Source of the DNA: Dryococelus australis | Lineage: Eukaryota > Arthropoda > Insecta > Phasmatodea > Phasmatidae | DNA: 64,000 nt | Direction: 5' to 3' | Assembly: GCA_029891345.1 (NCBI GenBank) | Contig: CM056997.1 | Span: 217,514,712-217,578,711, forward strand | Part shown: in pieces, positions 8,701 through 21,599 of the stretch | Layout: each line of letters starts with the position of its first letter | Position numbering within the stretch: the first letter of the stretch is position 1 | The notes under the pieces: model-generated | Seen by the model: only the letters and a program-made list of their open reading frames with translations | Database searches by the model: none | What the model was told of the DNA's origin: nothing | Made by a program: the position numbers and the translations under genes

Positions 8701-9800
8701 ATGGAGTATGAAAATATAGAATAAATCTGCTATATCTACTTACGTAATTATGAGATATACGTAAGTGAACTCGAGCAAAAAATGATTTTAGAGAGAGTGT
8801 GGAATAGAAAAATAACACATATTCAAAAAGTACACACCTGTCCTTCATTCAAACAGTTATGTAAAACATATGTATTTAAATCACAATTTTACTCTGTAGA
8901 TGAAAACTCTAAATGAATGATAAATTTGTCATTGATGACTGATTGGGGTGAAGTGGAGGAAGATAGCCCTCCAGAGTCCCCAGAGGATGTTATACGACTA
9001 ATATGGCACCATCTTGGATGAGAGAAAATTGCAAAGTAATGAGTGAAATTTACTATATAAATGTACTTGGTTTGTGCAAACCTATACTGATTAAAGATGA
9101 AACAAGAAGATAACAAAATCACATGTTCGAGCATATAGTAATCAAAGCATAAATTGAATATTAGCAAGTGTTTTGCACTTTGGTGTAAACCGTTTAGAAA
9201 CTTGTTAGGAAAGATATAATAATAAAAATTTGAGCTGGAAAGATGTTTTTTTAACCAATATGCTGTAAGTCCCTGATGTTTAACGAGATGCCAAACTGCC
9301 TATAACAGAAATGCTTAACACCTTATACTATGATGTAATTTTCAACACATTCTGTATATATATTGTTTACATTTTGAGACATTCTGGAAAAAAACTCCTG
9401 TTTAAAATGAATTGGCTTGAACGATTTTTACCAAATCCCATTACAAACTAACTAGTGTGAACATTTACCTTATAAGTGAAAAGTAGTATACAAATTTTAT
9501 GTATATTGGACAAAGGTTTTTAATAAACGTCATGACTCTCATCTCGGATGTTATACACAAAGATCTAGAATAATGTTTTTTTTTTTAATTACAAATGTGT
9601 ACAAGTTTACCTATGACAACTAAAGTAAACCTCAGGCAAAGGCAGGGGAAAATGGGAGATCCCTGAGAAAATCCAACAACATCCTCTATCATGACAAACA
9701 AATCTGAACATATTAATTTAACGATAGATGTCCACACATTTTAAGATGCTTTAACATAAGTGAATTTCAAGGAATATTTAAGATGAAACATTGATAGCTG
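8700..9800. other. AT-rich stretch with faint tail-repeat similarity
   Basis: No gene is seen. At 9,320-9,390 the phrases GATGTAATTTTCAACACATTCTGTA and TTTTGAGACATTCTGG loosely recall the TTTTGAAACATCCTGTA repeats that follow R2 at 44.4-44.8 kb and the GAAACACCTTGG at 5,288. The rest is ordinary AT-rich sequence. Confidence 0.4.
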
Positions 9801-10180
9801 AATAACTAATACTCAGTTCGGGTTGATAAATGTCTCAAGGCGTGTCAAACCTGTTACGGTTGGAGTTCACCAACACTGTCAGTGGTGCCAATCCTTGTCC
9901 GTAGTCGCAGGATGTACAGGTTCAACTTCAACGACTCTCCAGTGTTACCAACCCCTAACCAAAGTCTCAAGGTGTGTAAGCTTGGGTCCTACAACCCTAT
10001 CCGGAAATACTCCAGCTTCACAATACTCTGGAGACATCTCTCCGTACAGCCTTTCATGGAGCGCACATAGCCATGGACCACCCTGCCAGTGCCAGGTCAA
10101 TGACTTAACATCTGCACATACTACACGGAAGACATCTTCCACAACTCGCAAACTGCTCAACTCCAAGCATTCGTAGAAAC
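9800..10180. other. GC-richer segment, unidentified
   Basis: Composition is clearly richer in G+C than its surroundings, with open frames of 117 codons on the plus strand and 73 on the minus strand (9,945-10,166). The minus frame is rich in W, H, E and V and looks somewhat more protein-like than the Ser/Thr-rich plus frame. I recognise no family in either. It may be an old exon or a dispersed repeat. Confidence 0.3.
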
Positions 10181-10189
10181 ATAGTTTTC

Positions 10190-10663
10190 TAATTAATTAA
10201 ATATAAACACTTTCCATCCTCCAATACAGTCTTAACCATCCTAAACCTACTATACATGTTTTAATGTATTACGATAGATAAACACGCAAAAATATAATCA
10301 ACGAAATGTTACATTTGAAGACAACTTAGTTGAAAATGTACTATTGTTCAGTAAAGAGGGATAATTCTACACACAAAGCTTTACTGTGTTTGTAAAATCT
10401 CCTCATTGATTTTTTTTATCATATCTGTTTAGTAGTTATGACTTTGAATGAGTTTAACACATATTATTATTCACCGGAAAACACTATACGAGCTTCTGTT
10501 TATGCAAAGGCAAATATTTATTAGTTGTAACACACTATTCCAACCTCAACGAAAAAAATTTTCTTTCATTCTTTTCGGGAATTAACATTAAAGGAAGATA
10601 TCTTTATATGTTTTATGGTAATGCATGTTAATATATTTAACAAAAAAAAAAAACACACACACA

Positions 10664-10705
<42 letters not shown>

Positions 10706-11270
10706 TATATATATAAATCATTAAATACCAGAATATATTAACTTAAATTAGTTTGTAACACAACAAGTTTCTTGAACACTACATAAGATTTATGGAAAGT
10801 AGACATATTTTTTTCATGTTATTTATCTAATATTTTTAAGTTTTATTGTTTGTTTACGTATATATTAGGGACGATGTCTCAATATTATGGAAGCATAACA
10901 CACCATATCTTCGAAGAGTATATATTAGTACTCTTTAAAAGAGAATAAATAACTATGTTTCGTTTAAGATTGTATAACTATTTTTATAAATCCTTAGAGG
11001 TTTAGCATTGAACACCGTGAAAGGTAACTGAAGATTTTTGTAGTCATATTAATAACATTTATTTATATGGATATTACATTTTTTCTGTATCTCCACATCA
11101 TATATAAATAACAAAACATATAATATCACTTTAATGGTATATGAATAGTCAATTAAGTATGTTGCTGTCTAACACATTTGTTAGGAATTTTTTTATTTAT
11201 TGATAATGGAAAAAAAATGTATTTAATTAATTATTACAGAAACATTTTAGTTTCTATTTCTTATAGAGGA
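10190..11270. other. AT-rich stretch without a gene
   Basis: Apart from the microsatellite at 10,640-10,715 I see no gene, RNA or ordered repeat here. Confidence 0.55.
10640..10715. repeat. Compound (A)n(CA)n(TA)n microsatellite
   Basis: An A run is followed by CACACACAC and then about 26 TA steps with one interruption. This is simple-sequence DNA with cruciform potential and no coding meaning. Confidence 0.9.
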
Positions 11271-11430
11271 AATGCACTAGAGAGGCTTGTCTCAGACGGC
11301 ATGTAAGGGGTGGTTAGGGGTTGGAGTTGTTTGAAAGCACGGCTAGAGAGGGAGGGGGTGTTTGAAGGTCTGGCTGCAGTGTGGGGATAGGTGACATTTC
11401 CTAACTGTTTCGCCGATATTTGAAATTTCT

Positions 11431-11438
11431 TATAAATA
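11431..11438 (+). promoter_or_regulatory. Candidate TATA box ahead of the 11,501 frame
   Basis: TATAAATA lies about 25-30 bases upstream of a plausible initiation region near 11,460 (CCACTG) and 70 bases before ATG 11,501. The G-rich run at 11,340-11,370 lies further upstream. Spacing suits an RNA polymerase II core promoter. In AT-rich DNA a TATAAATA is common by chance, so the call depends on the downstream frame being real. Confidence 0.35.
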
Positions 11439-11500
11439 CAGGTCTAGCCTCTAGGCTCCATCCACTGTTTCCAGTATTTTAAAGTGTGGTTTACCTTGCG

Positions 11501-11884
11501 ATGGCAACTTTTGACGAAGAATAGGTTGTAGGAATGACGACACGAAAACTCGAATTGGGGAAAATTAAAGATTTTTATTAGAAGGTTTTTAACTACAACA
11601 TGGACTCTCCGGCTCCAATAATATTGGAATTATTGGACTCTTTGGAATAGGAGGAACAGGAGGGGCTGCCGTCTCTAGAGATGACTCTGCCGGCTCCGAT
11701 GTCGCCGCCTCTGATGACTCTGCCGCCTCCTTCAACGCCACCAGCCTTGTCGACGCCACCTCTGCCAGCATTGCCAGCCGCTTCAACGTCGATGCCGACA
11801 CTGCAAGCTCTAGACCTAAGTCTATTAAAAGTAAGTGAAGATGAGGTGTTTAGGTGGGCAGATGATTTTTCTGCAAATATTTAG
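11501..11884 (+). pseudogene. Proline-rich frame interrupted only by TAG codons
   Basis: From ATG 11,501 a single frame of 127 codons runs to TAG 11,882-11,884. It contains three internal stops at codons 8 (11,522), 27 (11,579) and 50 (11,648). All are TAG; there are no TAA or TGA codons, although this genome is AT-rich. The second half (from 11,681) is a Pro/Leu/Ser/Thr-rich low-complexity stretch of LPAPMSPPL type, built on an imperfect DNA repeat around GACTCTGCCG, followed by SLLKVSEDEVFRWADDF. A strong donor-like AAAGTAAGT sits at 11,828-11,836. No family recognised. CAG-to-TAG decay of a Gln-containing gene is the simplest explanation. Confidence 0.35.
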
Positions 11885-11937
11885 ATTTGTAAATAAAGAA
11901 CGTAAATGATAGGAGTGTAGAGGATTAGGTTCTTTTA

Positions 11938-12150
11938 TTGCTTAATGAATTAGAGGAGTATTTACAGCTCCATGTGTTACAATCCCCACCTCCAAACATA
12001 CCTTTCACCAAACTCATATCCACTGAAACACCGCAGCAATACCTAGGTTCCCTAGCCGCTCCTCTGTTCATACCTCCACCCTTACCAATACAATATACCT
12101 TTGTTTTATCTCCTGTATCGTCTATAACCTCTGTCGCCCCTCCAAAATGA
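11938..12150 (+). other. Short proline-rich open frame, unidentified
   Basis: A 70-codon frame in which Pro, Leu and Ser dominate (SPPPN, FIPPPLP, SVAPPK). It lies 55 bases after the TAG-interrupted frame and shares its proline-rich character, so it could be a second exon or frame of the same decayed gene. No domain is visible and coding status is uncertain. Confidence 0.25.
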
Positions 12151-12269
12151 AGAAAGTTATGCTTAAGCCTTGCTTCCAGGGGAAGATTGTTTTAAACGTA
12201 ATAGTTTTTCTTTTTTAACGTCTAAACATTATTTGTATATTCTTTTTAAAGAAGTGTTTTTATTTCGTG

Positions 12270-12460
12270 TAAATTTAAATGTTTTCAGATGAAAGTTTAC
12301 GTAGATTTTAATGTTTTCAGATGAATGTTTGTGTAGAATTAAATATATGTTTTCAAATGCAAATTTATGCATATTTAAATCTTTTCAGATGAAAGTTTAC
12401 GTAGATATAAATGTTTTCAGATGAAAGTGTCTGTAGATCTGTAGATGTTTTCAGATGAGT
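12270..12460. repeat. Minisatellite, about six units of 32-36 bp
   Basis: The core GTTTTCAGATGAAAGTTTAC recurs with starts at 12,281, 12,313, 12,349, 12,381, 12,413 and 12,448, each followed by GTAGAT-type sequence. Copies differ by point changes. The array directly abuts a second, unrelated array. Confidence 0.8.
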
Positions 12461-12668
12461 TGTTATTAAATATCTTTGAAATTAATTGTTTTCAAATATC
12501 TTTTTATTTAATTGTTTCTAAATATCTTTGAAATTAGTTGTTTTATAAATATCTTTGAAATGAGTTGTTTTAAAAATCATTGATTTTAGTTATTCTTCAA
12601 TATCTTTGAAATAAAATATTTTTATTATCTTTGAAATAAGTTATTTTTAAATATCTTTGAAATGAAGT
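12460..12668. repeat. Minisatellite, about eight units of 25-27 bp
   Basis: The core AAATATCTTTGAAAT plus a (A/T)(A/G)GTTGTTTT tail recurs at about 12,468, 12,494, 12,520, 12,547, 12,571 (degenerate), 12,598, 12,624 and 12,649. The period differs from the preceding array, so two independent expansions lie back to back. Confidence 0.8.
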
Positions 12669-12669
12669 G

Positions 12670-14264
12670 GAAAATATAAACTATTAACGGAAATAAAAAT
12701 TTTATGGTAAAGGGAATTATATATATTTTTATTTATTACATTTAATTCCTTATATAGCTTACGTGTCATATATTGTATTTACACTATTTGACGTTGTGTG
12801 AATGTTGATGATGTGCACAAAAAGTTAAAGTAATTGTGAACGATGCAGTGATTGATTCAAAATGTATAATAATAAAATTAAAATTCTATATTATATCCAA
12901 GAGTTAACTAATTAAAAATAAAAATTTTATAACTTCAGAAATATCATTTATTATTATTATCTTAGTAATAAATCATTATTGGAAATGTTGCTTTGGTAAA
13001 TCTAAATGTTTTGTCAATGGAAGTGTTGGCAGACGGCTAAAGTTTCCTCCTTCAAAGACCTTGCATCAAGTAGCATCTAGCATTATTTTCGCATTGGGTT
13101 ATCGCTGTCCTACAAGAGAAAAACATTTCTGGGTTGTGCTCTCTGACACCATTCACTTAGCATTTGCTTAAATATCTGGTTTACATCCGTATCGCGTCAG
13201 TAAACTTAAATATGACTTGCAATTAAAACAAATAATTTCTTTTCTTTTGTTTGTTCACAATTAACGTCGAAACATATCACAAAGAACATTTAAAGTTGTG
13301 TGATATAGAACACCCATCATTACTTAACATGAAATGAGTAATGGATAAATATTATGTTATTATACATGATGATATGTACGGTTAAACATGGACTTTGGTG
13401 AAACTGTGATACAAAAAAGATATATACGTAAGTATATCCAAAAAAACTTGTGTAGAAACATTTAAGAGTTAAGTTTGTTTGTAAAAGTAACGTATTACTA
13501 GCATACATTATTTTCACATACACAAAACTTTGGATGTGGTATTAACAAATATAGTTGAATTTTTCGTTCCATAGCGAACTCTACAAGGATACCATTGCGC
13601 CCTCTATGTCAGAGGATGCAACAAGGGGGTAAAACCACAAGCCCAAAATATCAATGAAACCTGAAACTAAATATACTTCAGAAAAACCCATACGAGTACA
13701 ATATACTGTTCTAATGGGAGACACGCACACTGAATTTCAATAAGAAAACATGAATTTACCTCCTGGTTTTAAATAATTTTGAGTTTGGATTTTTTTTTTT
13801 AGTTTCCTCAATCATACAGATATATATAAAATTCTACAATAAGTTCCACATTCATTTCATTTGAGCTGCAATGTACCCTGAAAAAAAAACGATCCAAATA
13901 TATATTAATTTTGAAAATATTTCATTTTTATCTTTCAAAATGTTAAATACACTCAGTACACACTGACTTAGTAAATTAAATTTTTACTTTGTCTATTTGT
14001 TGTTACTGGGTTGGCAAAGGTAGTCTTATTCGCATCCCAGTTACTCAATATATGTATTATTTGTGCAGAGTAATCTGGACCAAAATAAAAATATACAACA
14101 ATCGCTAAAGCCATAGAATACATAAAAACCAACAAGCTCTAAATCGCCTATGAAATTATTTAAATAATCTATTTTCTTCTTTTAAATATATATAAAAAAT
14201 ACTTCTCTTTATATATTCTACTACTGACTTAGCACAACTGATAAAAATATTTACACATACTAGC
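12670..14264. other. AT-rich stretch without a gene
   Basis: No reading frame or RNA gene is supported. Short T and A runs and a slightly GC-richer patch near 13,560-13,640 are all I see. Confidence 0.55.
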
Positions 14265-14870
14265 CATAGCCCAAGGCCAACAAGGAAACATATTATTCAT
14301 TTTAAAGTAAAAATATAGCCACTCAGAACAATTTTTTTTACGAATTTTACTAATATTTTCTGATCAATCAAGAAGTAGAAGGTTACACAAAATACAAAGT
14401 TTATTTTACGATTACAATTTTCTGATAGCCCAAAACAGCAGAAGGCCACAGGAAAGAAAAATTGGTTTATAATTTTCACTACAATATTCTAACATACCAA
14501 TGCAGCAGAAGGCCACACAAAGTCGAAGTTGATTTTATAATTCTTACAATGTTCTGGCCCACCATAGCAGTAGAGGGCCACACTAAAGACAACATTTATT
14601 TTATGAGTTTCAAACATTTACAGGCCCATAGACTTACTAAAAGGCCACCAAGAAACAGGCTTTGTCGGTTTAATACATTATTTTTTATTTTGTATTGGCC
14701 ATTAAAGAAAATGAAGGCCACTACAAACAGTAATTGTCTTTTCATCGATTATTTATGATTTTCTGGCCCATCAGTCCACTAAAGGCCACCAAGAAAAATG
14801 CTATGTCAGTTTTCCATGTATTTTTAATATTTACTGGCCGTTGACATATGACACTGAGGTCAAACGAGTA
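14265..14870. repeat. Degenerate satellite with AAGGCCAC core
   Basis: The core (A/G)AAGGCCAC followed by A/C-rich bases recurs at about 14,273, 14,379 (GAAGGTTAC), 14,442, 14,508, 14,574, 14,641, 14,713 and 14,782. Most intervals are 62-72 bases. A second phrase, TTTTCTGGCCC or TTACTGGCC, precedes many cores, so each unit carries a pair of opposed GGCC motifs. The 98-codon frame across it is a by-product of the repeat. Confidence 0.75.
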
Positions 14871-17800
14871 TTTTATCTTTTTTATCACAGTTAAAGTTTA
14901 AGGACTGAAGTCATATTAAAAAATGCAATAATTCCTTTAGAATTTTCACTTTAAAAGAAAAAGAAATTCATGATTTGGTACTTGTAATAATGTTGGGTTG
15001 TTACTAAATCTCCTATTAAAGACCTTCAACTTGGTATTTCCTGAACCTGCCTTACGGCCTACATGAATAAAGTTCTTTTATGTTTAAATTTTTAAGAATA
15101 TTATATACTTATCTCAGATGGGTGTTAGTCCCCACAAGGAAGTCATCTCGGATCAGACAGCCCCCTCGTAGGACTATTTATAAAGAAAATAATTAATTCC
15201 CCTTAGTGTGGTTTCAGTATTGAAATGCCAAATCTCAGTGCGTCGAAGTGTTCAAACAAAAAGTCTGTAAACCAGTGCACTTCAATGCCTCTTGGAGGGG
15301 GGGGGGGGCTAAATTTCTAGATTTTAACTACCTTTCAATCACAGTGTGTGTCGTCAGTGACCTCCCCGGCGAAAAGGGCTGCATGCGCTCTCAGTCTATT
15401 ACGTGAGCGCGGATTTCTGAGAAGTGGATGTAGTTTACTGCATCTCCATTGATTAAGCACCACTGTCGAGCCGCACACCTGCCTGGTTGGCCATACTTAG
15501 GTAGTCACCAATTTTCATCCGTGGTTCATGCTTCTCGTGTTGGTCTCACGTAATTACCGGAAGCATAATTACCAAAGCACGGTCCAAGGTACATGCAAAC
15601 ACAGGTTAGTAAGTACATGTTATTATAGGCTCGTAATAAAATCCGTCAGGTAATTATTCACAAAAGTGTAATTTTTTTCCCCAAACCTCGGGACAAATTG
15701 AGGCATAAAATGGTGCTGTCCAACAGGCGCAGAGACAAGGTCGAATTTTTGAAACAATCGTTTCTCAATACTAAAAAAATTTTTTTATTTTCTGAATTAA
15801 AGAAAATTATTTCATAAACTATACACACGTGTGTTTAACGTACTTTGAAACTTCTCTCATTGTATTAGTCAGATATTTTACCTTTTAATTATGTATCGTG
15901 AACATATATTTTATTAATTCGGATGTTACATGTTGAAAAACTGTTTTCATTAAGTGTTTTCAAATAAGTGGATATATAGATTTTGATATAGTATCGTTAG
16001 AAAAACTATATTTACTTATTTTTTAAACAAATAATATAAAAGTCTTGGAATCGCGTAACTTCATCTATTGTCTTGTGCGAGGTTATTCGCAATTTATTGA
16101 AATAATTTTCTGGTGTTTAAATTAGCTGGAAAGTTATTCTTAGTGATTAGGAAATAATTTTATACATTTACAGTGTGATTTCTTGTATATTTACTTGTTA
16201 AATTATATTTACTATGAGGGAGCGTTCAAAGACAGTTTGGGACGCGAGGTACGAAAATTTTCAAATGCTGCTCCGCGATAAAGGACTCATGCACGCTTTT
16301 GTTAATGGGACGTTGCTGGTTTCATTTTTAGCATAGTACCACATTGCTGGCTGTCATAAATGTTCAGTCTTCTGAGAGGTTACCTAGTGTATAACTAAAT
16401 GAAAAGTCGTAAAGCAAGTTGTTGCTCGTTCTGTTGCGCCTCTTGGTGCACGTAGAAGTAACTAATGACTAGATACACCGTCATTTCGCGTTATAATTCT
16501 GTATCAGAGTAGACTGCATACACCAGTAGTGTTATAACTACGTGAGCCATTGGACCTCCTCTACTCATCTGACACGCCCTACAGATTTCACAACCAGTAG
16601 AAAAATATCGGTATCCTGGTGGGTTCATTTCTTGTGGTCGGGTGGAACAAGAGAATGTGATCTTTGACGGCAGTCAATCAACAAATTACATCTGCTTGAT
16701 TATGAATTCTATCTTACCGTAGCGCCGACTAATAGGGCGAAATAAGTCCTCAAGTAATGACTAATGTCAAAACAGAATCACAGAATAAATAAATTACACA
16801 GCAGGGGGTGGCTATTATGTCCTATATCTTGCAGTATTAACAAGTGGAGCCAGTTTATATCGTGGAGTTAGAGGTTTTTTTTTCCAGTAAAAAGGTCACG
16901 TGATCATTAGCAGCCAAAAACATTGTATCGGCTCATCTTTCACGTGTATTTTAAGAGTATTAAAATCGTCATAAATAACATACAACCGTTTTTGACCTTA
17001 AAGATGACATACATAAAGCGTGAATTTGTTTGTCTCTACACATAAATTTCGCCTTTAAATGTATAAAGTTATGCATTATTTTCGCTTAGATGGAAGTGTT
17101 GTATGCGGTGTTTTGGTTGATTTGCTTCCTATTCTTTATATATTTGACTTGAAAATATTCCCCAAAATAATGTTCTGACGATTATACAAGCTTTTAAAAG
17201 TTATGATAAAACTTTAACCATAATAAAATCTAATATAATACGCTGTTAAAATCGTCTGCTAGTGCGTTACAAGTGAAACAGCCATGCGGGATAAAGACAA
17301 CTTTTGTTTGCATTGAAATTGAATAGCCTTGCGAGTTCTATAAACTCACTAGTTGTTCTAAATTATACAAAATTTCATGTGAATTCGGCATGTAAACACA
17401 CCTTAAAACTATAATCTATTTTTGATTTATTCGGCGACGAACGAAAACTAATATAAGTGTATGAAAATGCATACGAGCCGGACCATGCGAGTCCAGTGTT
17501 TAGTGTATACGTATATACCGTGGATACATTCGTGAAAGATATTGCACAATTATTGTGTGTATAGGGATATGTTATCTGCGTAAGTTTGTAAATTAACAAT
17601 TGTAGTACGTTTAATTTTTGCAAGTGCAGTTGAGATTGCTACTGTGCTGTAAATTGAAGATCTAACCTGTCAATTGCGGACTCGTTAGAGGTACAGGCAC
17701 TTTAATAAAAATGCAGATACGTATTTTTCTAAGTGCCGATTTGCTATTTCAGTGTAGGAGTGTATGGAATTCATTTATTAGTATCGAGAGAAGGTAAAAA

Positions 17801-18600
17801 AAAAAAAAAAAAAAAACGTGAACAACTGATCTAGGCATGTTCCAAACATAACATTTAGCTTTCGTTGTGATAAAATAGCTGTTTGCGGGCATTAATGGCA
17901 AATCACATGGTTAACCAATACAAGGCTACAACTTAGAAATACTCCACACTTACAATTTTTTTCTACCTAAGTCAGCAGAGTTGCAATGACAAACAAGAAT
18001 CAGCTGTTTATCAATACAAGTATAGGTCTACAACCAAATCAGTTCCCATATTTTTAATAGCTACTGAATGTAGCCTTCACGATTTGCAATTTCCATAGTT
18101 TCTCGAACTCACTCCATGCATATTATGGGGTGACTCAATAAAGACAATATGACCAATTCCTTTCTTGTATTTCCTTTATCGTGTTCTTGGTTTACCATTA
18201 TCTAATGAACCTGCTGTCGATAAGATGTTAAGTTAAATGAATCAAGTTTACTTGTTTGTTTAGATGGTTATGTATTTAGCGGTAGGCTGTAATCAATACA
18301 GTAGATTACAAACGTTTTTACATTTTACCGTTTCCAAAAGTAGTCAATATAAAGAAAACTTAGATAAGGCCAATCATTTCCTATACCTACATCATCTGCA
18401 AAATAGAAAAACGACGCGTGATTTTCTTTAAACTCTATTTCACCCTTCTTAAGGATTCTTGAAATTCTAATTTTGAGGGCAACTAATTGGACATTAGCTT
18501 ATTCTAATATTGATGATGAATAATCGACATTTAGGAAGAAGTGTGCTTCGTGAAACAGCGAATACTCCAGCCGCTACACCGTCATGGCCACCGCCATCTT
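14870..18600. other. Long stretch without a recognisable gene
   Basis: I see no supported coding sequence or RNA gene. It includes a G run of 12 at 15,297-15,308, an A run near 17,797-17,816, and a slightly GC-richer part at 15,340-15,610 that could be an unrecognised old repeat. Confidence 0.5.
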
Positions 18601-18604
18601 AAGA

Positions 18605-18868
18605 AGGTAGGAGTTGAGAGAAGTTTAGGCTGTTTGTAACAGCCAAAGTATTGAGAGCCAATGAGGGTAAACTATGGCAGATATGGCGTAGCATTGAAAT
18701 GCAAGGTTGGGGAAAAAGGGAAAACCTCGAGAAAACATGCCAGCCAGCAGCATCAATCAGCACAATTCCTATATGTGAAAATGTGTGATTAACCTCCCAG
18801 GGAAACCAACATGAATCACTTTGGTGGAAGGCAAGCGTCCTACCACTATACCCACCGCAGTCCCCCTC
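18605..18868 (-). mobile_element. tRNA-derived SINE
   Basis: Read on the minus strand, the element begins near 18,868 with GCGGTGGGTATAGTGGTAGG, an A-box-like stretch. A weak B-box region follows, and then a body containing GGCATGTTTTCTCGAG and a conserved CTCATTGGCTCTCAA near the 3' end. The body phrases recur in the elements at 25,765, 37,600 and 60,690. It is noncoding, was presumably transcribed by RNA polymerase III and moved by a LINE in the past, and is now diverged. Confidence 0.7.
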
Positions 18869-18899
18869 CCTCCTGCTCCTTCCTTAGGAAGGAAGGAGA

Positions 18900-21380
18900 G
18901 AAGCCTTACTTCTTCAATGGGTAAAGTCAATGACAAAGTTGACTTTTAAAAAATTACTGTAACAATTAATATAATTATCCACCAGCTTATCATAGATCTG
19001 GTTTCTGAATGGGAGGGACAGAATTTTGCACATATGCATTTTTTAAATTATAATTTTACTTACTTGTTTCTTAGGCACGAGTACATACTGGAAGTTGTCA
19101 AATATAATAACTCGGTTGCAATGTACCAACATACATGTATACATACAGAATTAAAATATGGGATCTACAGACCTAAACACACACTAGAAAATGAAATGAA
19201 ATAAAATTATAGAGAAATCATGTATTTCTGGATGTGGCATTTGAAAATTTTCTCAGTAGACCTAAGTTACTCGATTTTAAAACATTGGTAAGTATTTTGA
19301 CATGCTGATGATAATTATTACAATAGTGGCATAATCATCACCCACGGTTTCGACTATTCACCAGGCCTGCAGTACTGACATATGAAACAAATAATAAATG
19401 GTTTTGGATATACACTGTTTTAGCAGAGTTTTTGTTGCAGAAAACTAGAATTACACATAAAAACACACAAAACCAAACAGGAATAGTTGTCAACGGGTAC
19501 ATGACCACACAGAATACTGCACCTGGCATAGTGAAGTTGCAAGAAGGCAACTGTGTTTGCCTGTTTCTGTTGTGTCCAACATTCGTTTTTTGTTTTTTAA
19601 TTTACTGCTTACTAACTGAATGCTTTCTACAGAGTTCTCATGGTCATTTAGGGCTACCTATTGGCAACTATTCTTGGTTGATTATTCTGTGTCTGTATGC
19701 TCGTATGCGTAATTCTATTTCCTGCGACATGAGCTCTGCTGCAAAGGTAAGTGTCCAAAACAAATTTTCCATTTAACACATAATATTCATAAAGGCCTAC
19801 ATTAATTATAAAGTGCAAGAAATTTTAGATCAAGGGAAATCTGTTTACAAGAATTGCAGGTTCAGCTGAATAAACTGCCGCTAACGACAATGCTTTTTAA
19901 TAGAGGGGTGTTTGTTTGTCAAGTTTCTGCAACGTGATTCTGAAATATTGAAACTGAATGGTTTTTAATGTATTCAGAGGAGAATTTCACACTAAAAATA
20001 ATAATTGCAAGAATTGGTAGGTAACAACAAAAAATTTTGTTACAAGTGTGATTATGGACCACTTTGGCAGTAGTTGGTACATGTGCAATTGTTATCGATA
20101 TGATTGCAGTGCATGCGTATTTCACCCATTGTAGTTCAACAATGTATCCTAATCTAATAAAAGTACCGAAAGCAACCTAAAATGCTGGTGAACAAGTTTT
20201 CATACATTTTAACCTAACCATAGGGTGGTTACTTTATTATCCCTAAAAGTTTATTTATAGAAATAATAAATTATCCTTTTGTAGTTTTCCCTTCCAATGT
20301 GAAATTTTTTTATCATGTTGGGCTGGATTTAAATTGCGGCTACTGACTGAATAAGCCATTGGTAATAAATTGCACTTTTGGAGAAAGATGGAAGTCAATT
20401 TTTGTAGATATAGGGAATAAAATTATCCAAAAAGTCTCCTGTCCCTCCACCATTTTATTCTTCTGAAAAGTTGCTAAAATACTTGATTGTCCAGTACAGA
20501 CAATATAGTAAAAAATTTAATTTCTGTGTTTTAGTTATGTACCAAGGGTAACTTAACCCTGTCCAACATTGTAGATGCAAGAAACAAAATTGTACCCTTC
20601 AATAAGGGATAAATAAATATGAAACTGTATCATAACAGAGAACTAATCTAATGTAGAGAGCGGGATTAACTAAAACCGGATTTGATTTGATTCACCAGAA
20701 ACCATTTACTATATTGACAGTAAATATGTATAAAGGAAATTAAGTCATATTGGAAACAAACCTCTCCAGTCATTCGCAGTGTCAGAAATTTAATCATAAA
20801 AGCCAGCAAATAATTATTTATTCGTGGCTCAGGAACATGTGAACTGTGCCTTCCAGAAATTCAGCTAGGCTGCTGGTCGCTGATTTTTTGCACTCAATTA
20901 ATTATTTTATTCAGCCTCCATAATTTCCAATAAATACTGTAAGGGAGTTGTCATATTTTGCAGCAGAAATATTATCAAACACAAATAAACAACTATAACA
21001 ATACACACACCGCACATATCAATAGGTACATATAGAAACACATATCAATACACACACAATACACATAAATACATACACAGCACTACATTAACATTACAAT
21101 AGCATACAACATAATTTGGGGAAAAGAAAGAAACTAGGTATATAACACATCAAAGTAACATATGTCACACTAATAAAATCTAAGGAGCACAGCACACATT
21201 TATAGAGTATCTAACAGTGCAAGGTGTAAGTACAGTGTAGTAGTAAATGTATTATAAGTAGTGTTTATCTGTCCTGGAATATTGTAACAAACATGTACAT
21301 TTATACTATTATACTCTACATATTATTAATAGTACATAACTTAACAGTCTCGGCTAGGCCTAACTTTAAAATATCCATCT
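18900..21380. other. AT-rich stretch without a gene
   Basis: No gene is supported; the longest frame (19,432-19,776) has no recognisable domain. A CA/AT-rich low-complexity run lies at 20,985-21,110. Confidence 0.5.
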
Positions 21381-21599
21381 ACGGAGTAAAATTGTTTTTT
21401 TTTTTTTTAGGTACATCTTTAGCATCATTTCAAAATAGTTTTAATTTTTGGTAATTTTTATTTCTAATGGTAGACAATGTAATCAACTTGTTACAACTTC
21501 ATGTCGCTGTAGTAATATAAGGTCATGACTATATGAAGCGAGCGTTGTTTTCTTAATGTAAGTCTTGTAAAACACATTGGGTAATAGATTTTTGCACAC

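Noticed and set aside
14265..14870. CRISPR array
   Set aside because: Units are diverged along their full length, with no identical repeats alternating with unique spacers and no cas genes. The context is eukaryotic satellite DNA.
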